NCBI GenBank assembly: GCA_028696935.1
Contig: JAQVGE010000032.1
Span: 1 to 9,027, forward strand
DNA length: 9,027 nucleotides
Direction: 5' to 3'
Source of the DNA: Minisyncoccota bacterium
GTDB taxonomy: Bacteria > Patescibacteria > Paceibacteria > UBA9973
Shown here: positions 1 through 4,607 of the stretch, piece by piece
How the letters are laid out: every line of letters begins with the position of its first letter
How positions within the stretch are numbered: the first letter of the stretch is position 1
Made by a program: the position numbers and the translations under genes
The notes under the pieces: generated by a model
Told to the model about the DNA's origin: nothing
Seen by the model: only the letters and a program-made list of their open reading frames with translations
Database searches by the model: none

Positions 1-138
1 GATGATGGCGACGGAGTTATTATATCGAGTTTATACGCTCGAGACAGAATGAGCATATTCGCAAAACCAATAGTTAAAGGTTCCTCTAATTTTGAATTAA
101 CAGAGGAGGAAAGAGAAGTTTTGGATAAATCTAAATAA
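1..138 (+). CDS. DUF4446-family protein, C-terminal end (partial)
   Basis: The frame is open from base 1 and gives 45 residues before TAA; the 5' part lies outside the window. The tail reads DGDGVIISSLYARD, then RMSIFAKPIVKG, then ELTEEEREVL. From memory this matches the end of DUF4446 proteins, which carry a block of the type 'GVVISSLHxRxxxxxYAKPI' followed by a polar 'LSEEE' helix. That family is small and of unknown function, usually with an N-terminal membrane segment that would lie upstream here. Eleven bases separate it from infB, so the two are probably cotranscribed. The infB neighbour is often nusA in other bacteria, but this tail does not look like the KH domains of NusA. No function is claimed. 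Confidence 0.65.
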   Translation, partial: DDGDGVIISSLYARDRMSIFAKPIVKGSSNFELTEEEREVLDKSK

Positions 139-149
139 AGTAAAATGTT

Positions 150-1661
150 ATGAAGAATGAAGAAATAAAATCACATATCGTGACGAGACCTCCTGTTGTA
201 GTAGTTATGGGTCATGTTGATCATGGTAAATCTACCCTACTCGATTATATTCGTAAATCTAATATAGTTGCAGGAGAATCTGGTGGAATCACTCAACACA
301 TCAGTGCTTATGAAGTTAAACATAAAGATGAGTCTGGAAATGAACGTTTAGTCACATTTCTAGATACTCCTGGTCACGAAGCTTTTTCTCAAATGAGAAC
401 ACGAGGTGCCCAAACAGCGGATATTGCTATTTTAGTAGTTTCAGCAGAGGATGGAGTAAAAGCTCAAACAATGGAAGCTTATGAAACAATAATCAGTAGC
501 AAAATTCCCTATATTGTCGCAATAAATAAAATAGATAAAGAAAATGCTAACGCCGAGAAAACTAAAATGGATTTGGCAGAAAAAGGTATTTATTTAGAGG
601 GGATGGGAGGAAATATCCCCTATGTTTTGATTTCAGCAAAAGAAGGAACAGGAATTAATGATCTCTTGGATATGATTATTTTAGTTGCAGATATGGAAGA
701 ATTCACAGGAAACACGAAGATAAATGCAATAGGAGTTATTATTGAAGCTAATCGTGACCCTAAAAGAGGAGTCTCTGGTACTTGTATTATAAAAGATGGA
801 ACACTAAAATCAGGAATGTTTGTAGCTTGAGGCTCCTCTCTTGTCTCTACTCGTATCATGGAAAATTTTCTAGGAAAAAAGATTGATAAAGCAACCTTTT
901 CATCTCCTGTTTCTCTTGTTGGTTTTGATAAGATACCAGAAGTTGGGAATATATTTAAATCTTTCAATACTAAAAAAGAAGCTGAAAAATATATTAATGA
1001 GAATAAGGAATTGGCCGATTCAAAAAACAAAAATACAAATCAAGAAGAGCAAGCTGGTAAGATAATTCCCCTTATTATAAAGACTGATGTCTTTGGTAGT
1101 TTTGAAGCAATAGAAAAAGAGATAAAAAAGATAAATACAGAAGAGATATACTTCAAAATTATAAATAATGGAGTAGGCCCAATTGGTGAATCTGATTTAA
1201 AAATGGCAAATGCCAGCAACGATAGTATTATCGTTGGTTTTAATGTCAAAATAGATAATAGTGCAATAGACTTAAGTGAGTCTTTAAAAATCAATATTCA
1301 AACTTTTGATATTATCTATAAATTAACAGACTGGCTAAAAGAAATTTTAGAGGAAAGACGCCCCAAAGTAGAGTCCGTAGAAATTGTTGGAACACTAAAA
1401 GTCCTGAAAACTTTTGGTGAAACAAAAAATAAAAAAGTTATCGGGGGTAAGGTAACGAGTGGGCAAATAAAATCTGGAGGAAACATTAAAATTATGCGTC
1501 GTGATTTTGAACTAGGATTGGGTAAAATAGTTGAATTGCAACATAACAAAATTAAAGTTAAGGAAGTTTCTGTAGAAGAAGATTGCGGAATGATGATTGA
1601 ATCAAAGGTTGATATTGCTACAGGTGACGTATTTGAGGCTTTTATTACAACGATTAAATAA
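150..1661 (+). CDS. infB: translation initiation factor IF-2, interrupted by one in-frame TGA
   Basis: IF-2 is the GTPase that brings fMet-tRNA to the 30S subunit and promotes 50S joining. All G motifs are visible: GHVDHGKST (residues 21-29), GGITQHI (45-51), DTPGH (72-76), NKID (126-129) and SAK (162-164). Domain II starts near residue 185, domain III spans roughly 303-397 (PLIIKTDVFGS...), and the C2 domain that binds fMet-tRNA runs from about 405 to 503 (EIVGTLKVLKTFG...). The long N-terminal region of typical IF-2 is absent, which fits reduced genomes. Codon 227 is TGA (828-830), inside a domain II strand, but the same frame continues without shift into the rest of domain II (TRIMENFLG). 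Taken literally, the gene would be two products: 226 aa from 150, and up to 267 aa reinitiated at ATG 858. The start at 150 leaves only a short leader before the G domain. No Shine-Dalgarno is seen. rbfA follows after 7 nt. Confidence 0.95.
828..830 (+). other. in-frame TGA codon within infB
   Basis: The codon lies between GCT (Ala) and GGC (Gly), in the domain II segment GMFVA-[TGA]-GSSLVSTRIM. The flanking residues align with IF-2 on both sides in one frame, so no frameshift is involved. It is the only internal TGA in any coding region identified here. Single-base neighbours of TGA include TGC/TGT (Cys), TCA (Ser), GGA (Gly), TGG (Trp) and TTA (Leu). As I recall, the E. coli protein has Cys-Gly at this place. 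It could be a sequencing or population variant, a real nonsense mutation, or a recoded codon. Confidence 0.9.
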
Positions 1662-1668
1662 TTATTAT

Positions 1669-1992
1669 ATGCCCGAATTTCGTGGAGAAAAAATAACTAA
1701 TAGAATTAAAGAATTATCAGCTCTTTACATAGAAAAATTATCTGGAAACACTTCTATGATAACGGTAACTAGAGTTATTCTTTCTCCTGATAACAAAAAA
1801 GCAAAAATAATGATTAGTGTTTTACCAAGAGAAAAAGAAAAAGCTGCTTATGGTTTTATAAGAAGAAATCTTGGAGAGATTCGTAAAAATATTTCAAAAA
1901 ACTTAAAAATTAATCCAATACCCTATCTTGAAGTTGAGATAGATGAAGGAGAAAAAAATAGACAAAAAATAGACGAACTTTTAAATAACTAG
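1669..1992 (+). CDS. rbfA: ribosome-binding factor A
   Basis: RbfA is a small KH-like protein that binds the 30S subunit near the 16S rRNA 5' helix during late maturation and cold adaptation. The protein is 107 residues, normal for the family without a C-terminal extension. It begins MPEFRGEKITNRIKELSALY, the expected N-terminal helix, and continues with TVTRVILSPDNKKAKIMISV, the conserved strand of the fold, then a helix (AYGFIRRNLGEIRKNISK) and the closing strand NPIPYLEVEIDEG. I chose ATG 1669 rather than the in-frame ATG 1597, because the extra 24 residues would overlap infB and resemble nothing in RbfA. The gap to infB is 7 nt, the usual infB-rbfA coupling. No Shine-Dalgarno precedes it. 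The gene ends in TAG. Confidence 0.93.
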   Translation: MPEFRGEKITNRIKELSALYIEKLSGNTSMITVTRVILSPDNKKAKIMISVLPREKEKAAYGFIRRNLGEIRKNISKNLKINPIPYLEVEIDEGEKNRQKIDELLNN

Positions 1993-2021
1993 TTGCTAGC
2001 TTATAATTTCTAAGTTATAGT
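1993..2021 (+). promoter_or_regulatory. possible sigma-70-type promoter upstream of the tRNA genes
   Basis: TTGCTA (1993-1998) is followed by a 17-nt spacer and TATAGT (2016-2021), predicting a start near 2028. It begins right after the rbfA stop and could drive a transcript carrying both tRNAs. That would leave a leader of about 114 nt before tRNA-Cys. In such AT-rich DNA a match of this quality can arise by chance. Confidence 0.35.
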
Positions 2022-2060
2022 AGAAAGAGTTTAGTTAAGGTTTACATTTTTTAAAATAAA

Positions 2061-2080
2061 GCCTAGTTGTAAAGGGGTAA
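2061..2080 (+). repeat. degenerate partial copy of the tRNA-Cys 5' end
   Basis: Bases 2061-2080 match 2143-2162, the tRNA-Cys acceptor strand and D-arm, at 16 of 20 positions without gaps; the first seven (GCCTAGT) are identical. The similarity fades after the GGTAA of the D-loop. The D-stem and anticodon arm cannot form here, so it is not a functional tRNA. It may be the remnant of a duplicated tRNA-Cys, or chance. Confidence 0.35.
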
Positions 2081-2081
2081 A

Positions 2082-2133
2082 AAAGAAACAAAAAATGGGA
2101 ATTTTGCCGATTATAATAGGATATTGTTTCTTT
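2082..2133. repeat. 10-bp inverted repeat upstream of tRNA-Cys
   Basis: AAAGAAACAA (2082-2091) pairs perfectly with TTGTTTCTTT (2124-2133) across a 32-nt loop. Inside the loop sit a small hairpin, AAAAT-GGGA-ATTTT (2092-2105), and a perfect TATAAT (2112-2117). The right arm ends 8 nt before the tRNA-Cys gene. It could be a weak terminator for the infB-rbfA transcript, since U-rich sequence follows, or an element around a tRNA promoter. The TATAAT has no convincing -35 at normal spacing. Confidence 0.4.
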
Positions 2134-2141
2134 AATTTTAA

Positions 2142-2213
2142 GGCCTAGTCGCCAAGTGGTAAGGCAAGAGTCTGCAAAACTCTTATACGGCGGTTCGATT
2201 CCGCCCTAGGCCT
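2142..2213 (+). tRNA. tRNA-Cys (anticodon GCA)
   Basis: A complete 72-nt cloverleaf can be drawn. The acceptor stem GGCCTAG pairs with CTAGGCC. The D-stem is GCC/GGC around AAGTGGTAA. The anticodon stem AGAGT/ACTCT holds the loop CTGCAAA with anticodon GCA. The T-arm is GGCGG-TTCGATT-CCGCC. The discriminator base is T2213 (U73), the strong identity base for cysteinyl-tRNA synthetase. The 3' CCA is not encoded, since CTC follows, so it must be added by the CCA-adding enzyme. tRNA-Leu lies 63 nt downstream. Confidence 0.97.
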
Positions 2214-2218
2214 CTCGG

Positions 2219-2270
2219 AAATAATAATGGTTAATTTTACTTTTTTCTGATAGAATAACAATTATTATTT
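2219..2270. repeat. 10-bp inverted repeat upstream of tRNA-Leu
   Basis: AAATAATAAT (2219-2228) pairs perfectly with ATTATTATTT (2261-2270) across a 32-nt loop. After one mismatch the stem extends by four more pairs, GTTA (2230-2233) with TAAC (2256-2259). The right arm ends 6 nt before tRNA-Leu. Spacing and position mirror the inverted repeat before tRNA-Cys, although the arm sequences differ. Confidence 0.45.
2248..2256 (+). promoter_or_regulatory. possible extended -10 promoter for tRNA-Leu
   Basis: TGATAGAAT has the TGn extension directly before a TAGAAT hexamer and predicts a start near 2263, about 14 nt before the tRNA. No good -35 is visible at 17 nt, which extended -10 promoters can tolerate. 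It lies inside the inverted repeat 2219-2270. Confidence 0.3.
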
Positions 2271-2276
2271 TAATTT

Positions 2277-2363
2277 GCCGGGGTGGCGAAATTGGTAGAC
2301 GCACTTGCCTTAGGAGCAAGCGGAAGAAATTCCATGGAGGTTCAAGTCCTCTCCCCGGCACCA
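2277..2363 (+). tRNA. tRNA-Leu (anticodon UAG)
   Basis: This is a class II tRNA with a long variable region. The acceptor stem GCCGGGG pairs with CCCCGGC. The D-arm is GCGAAATTGGTAGACGC. The anticodon stem CTTGC/GCAAG holds the loop CTTAGGA with anticodon TAG, reading CUA and probably other CUN codons. The variable region CGGAAGAAATTCCAT forms a short GGAA/TTCC stem. The T-arm is GGAGG-TTCAAGT-CCTCT. Discriminator A2360 is the leucine identity base. The 3' CCA (2361-2363) is encoded, unlike in the neighbouring tRNA-Cys. Confidence 0.97.
2343..2363 (+). repeat. direct repeat, copy 1: tRNA-Leu T-loop to 3' end
   Basis: The stretch from the T-loop to just past the acceptor strand recurs 116 nt downstream at 2459-2479. 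The first 19 nt match at 18 positions, the single change being C2348 versus T2464. Tyrosine integrases commonly use exactly this part of tRNA genes as an attachment site, but partial duplication of the tRNA gene would give the same picture. Confidence 0.8.
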
Positions 2364-2393
2364 AGAACAAAGTTTTGTTATAAGGGTTTGAAA

Positions 2394-2476
2394 GCCGGAG
2401 TCTGCGTAGGCAGACGAGGCGGGGTCGCGAGATTTTTCAACAGAAAAATACTTGTGACCAAGTTCTCTCCCCGGCA
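2394..2476 (+). ncRNA. candidate structured RNA of unknown family, or tRNA-Leu-derived remnant
   Basis: This 83-nt segment is strikingly GC-rich at its 5' end (2394-2430) compared with the AT-rich surroundings, as structured RNA genes usually are. By eye it folds as a closing stem GCCGG (2394-2398)/CCGGC (2471-2475); a 6-bp hairpin GTCTGC-GTAG-GCAGAC (2400-2415); and a 15-bp hairpin with one bulged A (2423-2459) made of GGTCGC/GTGACC, GAG/CTT and ATTTTT/AAAAAT around the loop CAACAG. GAGG (2416-2419) can also pair with TCTC (2464-2467). Its length is almost that of the tRNA-Leu body (84 nt) and its acceptor-like ends match, but no anticodon arm with a 7-nt loop and U33 can be drawn, and the T-stem is broken. 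It could be a decayed tRNA, a small RNA, or an integration scar. I do not recognise a known family. Confidence 0.45.
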
Positions 2477-2479
2477 CTA
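2459..2479 (+). repeat. direct repeat, copy 2 of the tRNA-Leu 3' end
   Basis: This near-identical copy of 2343-2363 (18 of the first 19 bases) contains the 3' half of the T-arm and the full acceptor strand, but the 5' T-stem strand does not match. Where the tRNA has CACCA this copy has CACTA, so no CCA end is encoded. Similarity continues briefly into the 3' flank (AGAA versus GAA). The 95 nt between the copies hold most of the structured element at 2394-2476. Confidence 0.8.
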
Positions 2480-2485
2480 GAATTG

Positions 2486-2514
2486 TTGCAATATTTACCC
2501 AAATAGGGTATGAT
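2486..2514 (+). promoter_or_regulatory. sigma-70-type promoter for the secG operon
   Basis: TTGCAA (2486-2491), a 17-nt spacer and TATGAT (2509-2514) form one of the best promoter matches in the window. Counting the -10 hexamer as -12 to -7 puts +1 at T2521, one base before ATG 2522. The secG message would therefore be leaderless or nearly so. The upstream ATG 2510 lies inside the -10 box and would not be transcribed from here. Confidence 0.6.
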
Positions 2515-2521
2515 TCTACTT

Positions 2522-2755
2522 ATGACGATTATTGCTAATGTCTTGCCATTTATACAGGTTATCCTTTCTATTGTATTAATTGTTGCTATCTTGCTACAAC
2601 AATCAGACGCTGGAGCAGGTGGTGTTTTTGGGGGTGGAGATGGAGGTGGACTTCATCATACTCGACGTGGATTTGAAAAGTTTTTATTTACAATAACTAT
2701 TGTTATAGGAGTATTACTTGTTATTTCATCGTTAATTGCAATATATATTAAGTAA
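2522..2755 (+). CDS. secG: preprotein translocase subunit SecG
   Basis: SecG is the small non-essential subunit of the SecYEG channel and supports SecA-driven export. The 77-residue protein has the expected two membrane helices, about residues 8-25 (FIQVILSIVLIVAILLQQ) and 50-76. They flank the conserved QQSDAGAGGVFGGG loop and a short basic connector, HTRRGFEKF. ATG 2510 would add four residues (MILL), but it overlaps the -10 box of the promoter at 2486-2514, so ATG 2522 is preferred; an AGGG two bases before 2510 is the only argument for the longer form. It is the first gene of a tight group running to the pseudouridine synthase. Its end is TAA, with 44 nt to the next start. Confidence 0.9.
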   Translation: MTIIANVLPFIQVILSIVLIVAILLQQSDAGAGGVFGGGDGGGLHHTRRGFEKFLFTITIVIGVLLVISSLIAIYIK

Positions 2756-2772
2756 TTATCTTATCTCTCAAA

Positions 2773-2787
2773 ATCAATTAAATTGAT
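2773..2787. repeat. short palindrome before the solute-binding protein gene
   Basis: ATCAAT-TAA-ATTGAT is a perfect 6-bp inverted repeat in the only sizeable gap inside the operon, 12 nt before ATG 2800. It could be an operator or a small mRNA hairpin, but palindromes of this size arise by chance in AT-rich DNA. Confidence 0.25.
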
Positions 2788-2799
2788 CTAGTGCATTCT

Positions 2800-4605
2800 A
2801 TGCATAAATTTGTTACATTCATTAAAGAATTTCGTATTCCTAATAAAAAAGAACTTTTAGAAGCAATAAATTCTTTCTCAAAAAGAAAATTCGCTTTGTT
2901 TTTTCTGATGATAATTTTATCCCTTGTTTCTACTGTCATTCTTTTAAATAAAATAAATTCTGAATTAATGACAACAGTTCCTATTAACGGAGGAACTTTA
3001 ACTGAAGGAATTGTCGGGATGCCAACTCTCATTAACCCAGTTCTTGCTTTGTCTGATGCAGACAAAGATTTAACATCAATTGTCTACAGTGGACTTATGA
3101 GAAAATTACCCGATGGGAGTTTTATTCCAGATCTTGCTGAAACTTATACTGTTTCTGACGATGGGTTAATTTATACTTTTAAAATAAGAGAAGATGCTCA
3201 ATTCCATGATGGTAAAAAAGTAACCACAGAAGATGTCATTTTTACTGTTGAAAAAATAAAAGATCCTTTAATAAAAAGTCCAAGGAGAAATGGATGGGAT
3301 GGTATCTCTATTACCAAACAAGATGATTTAACCTTAACCTTTACCCTTAAACAACCTTATTTATCCTTTATGGATAATATGACGATAGGTATTCTTCCTT
3401 TACATATATGGAAAAATGTTAGCATCCCTGAATTTAGCCTATCCCCTTTAAACATAAAAGCTGTTGGCTCCGGCCCATATCAAATAGAATCTGTTAAAAA
3501 AGATAGCAGTAATTTCCCAGAGGAATATAAGTTGAAAAGATTTAAAAATTTTACCTTAGGGTTACCTCATATAAAATATATAAAAATTATTTCTTATGCT
3601 AATGAAAAAGATTTAATAAAAGCTCTGCTTTCACACTCTATTGATCAAGCAAGTGGAATTAACTCAGAAAATGCCGAGGATTTAAAAAAAGAAGGCTACA
3701 CAATTCACACCACAACACTACCTCGTATTTTTGGAATTTTCTTTAACAATGCTAATAACAAAGCATTGGCAGACCAAAACGTCATTAAAGCTTTAGACAA
3801 AGCTCTTGATCGCGAGTCTATTATTAATGAAGTATTTAAAGGTTATGGAGAGATTATTCAAAACCCAATCCCTAACAACATCTTTAAAACCGAAGTACCC
3901 TCTTCTTACAAAAAATCTAAAATTGCTGACGCTAAAAAAATATTAGAAGATGACGGGTGGTATTTAGATGAAGATGGAATATTTACGAAAGGTGGAATAA
4001 AGGTAGAAACTAAAACAAAAACAGTTAGAGGGAAAGAGGTTACGGAAGAAGTAAAGACTGATAATGGTCCAATTATTAAACTTTCATTCTCCCTAACGAC
4101 AGGAGACACTAAAGACCTTAAGGAAACAGCTGAATTAATAAAAAATCAATTTGCTTTAATCGGAATTGGAGTTGATGTAAAGATTTACGAAACAGGACAG
4201 TTAAACCAACTAATCAGATCAAGAAATTATGAAGCCCTTCTTTTTGGTCAATTAGTAAATCATGAATCTAGTTTATATTCTTTCTGGCACTCAAGTCAAA
4301 GAACTGACCCAGGATTAAATATCGCAATGTATAACAGTAAAAAAGTAGATGGCATTCTAGAGTCAATTCAAAAGATATCTACACAAGAAGATCGCACCTT
4401 GCGTTACAAAGAGTTTATTGCTGAGTTTGAAAAAGATATTCCTGCCCTCTTAATATATTCTCCCAAATACCTTTATGTGACATCAAAGAATTTAAATAAT
4501 ATATATTTTAATTCTCTAGTGAACTCTTCAGACCGTTTTAATTCAATCTATAATTGGTATGCAAACCAGGAGCGTGTCTGGAAAATCTTTAATAAAAATA
4601 AATAA
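2800..4605 (+). CDS. membrane-anchored ABC transporter substrate-binding protein, family 5 (SBP_bac_5)
   Basis: Family 5 binding proteins capture oligopeptides, nickel or other solutes outside the membrane. The 601-residue protein has a basic N-terminus, one hydrophobic helix at about residues 31-50 (FALFFLMIILSLVSTVILLN) and no lipobox Cys, so it is probably held by an uncleaved anchor. The binding fold starts at GGTLTEGIVGMPTLINPVLA (about 64-83). Family hallmarks follow: a YSGLM segment, DLAETYTVSDDGLIYTFKIR, and AQFHDGKKVTTEDVIFTVEK, the usual 'W/F-HDG..lTAeDV' motif. The C-terminal half includes ALDKALDRESIINEVFKG. A GTG at 2791 would add three residues; ATG 2800 is the simpler start. 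No permease or ATPase gene is nearby, so the partner transporter is elsewhere or absent. RNase J follows after 2 nt. Ligand unknown. Confidence 0.88.
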   Translation: MHKFVTFIKEFRIPNKKELLEAINSFSKRKFALFFLMIILSLVSTVILLNKINSELMTTVPINGGTLTEGIVGMPTLINPVLALSDADKDLTSIVYSGLMRKLPDGSFIPDLAETYTVSDDGLIYTFKIREDAQFHDGKKVTTEDVIFTVEKIKDPLIKSPRRNGWDGISITKQDDLTLTFTLKQPYLSFMDNMTIGILPLHIWKNVSIPEFSLSPLNIKAVGSGPYQIESVKKDSSNFPEEYKLKRFKNFTLGLPHIKYIKIISYANEKDLIKALLSHSIDQASGINSENAEDLKKEGYTIHTTTLPRIFGIFFNNANNKALADQNVIKALDKALDRESIINEVFKGYGEIIQNPIPNNIFKTEVPSSYKKSKIADAKKILEDDGWYLDEDGIFTKGGIKVETKTKTVRGKEVTEEVKTDNGPIIKLSFSLTTGDTKDLKETAELIKNQFALIGIGVDVKIYETGQLNQLIRSRNYEALLFGQLVNHESSLYSFWHSSQRTDPGLNIAMYNSKKVDGILESIQKISTQEDRTLRYKEFIAEFEKDIPALLIYSPKYLYVTSKNLNNIYFNSLVNSSDRFNSIYNWYANQERVWKIFNKNK

Positions 4606-4607
4606 AT

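Noticed and set aside
831..880. A bacterial SECIS hairpin directly after the infB TGA.
   Set aside because: Only a 4-bp GAGG/CCTC match with a 2-nt loop is present, with no proper stem-loop at the needed distance. IF-2 is also not a known selenoprotein.
620..1549. Several open frames on the minus strand opposite infB (and similar ones opposite the binding protein, RNase J and MFS genes).
   Set aside because: They lie antisense to well-recognised genes, show no domain features and carry low-complexity hydrophobic or Ser/Phe-rich translations typical of shadows in AT-rich DNA.
150..1661. Calling infB a frameshifted pseudogene or two separate genes.
   Set aside because: Both parts share one frame, all GTPase motifs and domains are intact, and there is no other damage. 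A single TGA is better flagged than treated as decay.
1597..1668. An upstream in-frame start for rbfA.
   Set aside because: The 24 extra residues overlap infB and do not resemble RbfA; MPEFR at 1669 is a normal N-terminus.
2394..2476. Reading the structured element as a functional tRNA, including a selenocysteine tRNA (6-bp D-stem with 4-nt loop and an internal TCA).
   Set aside because: With TCA as anticodon in a 7-nt loop, only two of five anticodon-stem pairs form, and the T-stem is broken. The selC idea was attractive because of the TGA in infB but is not supported.
2343..2479. An integron attC site or a CRISPR-like repeat at the duplicated tRNA end.
   Set aside because: No GTTRRRY core pair is present, and there are only two copies, one of them part of a tRNA.
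2283..2480. A 65-codon open frame beginning MAKLVDALALGASG on the plus strand.
   Set aside because: It is the conceptual translation of tRNA-Leu(UAG) and the structured element behind it, a common false gene call over tRNAs.
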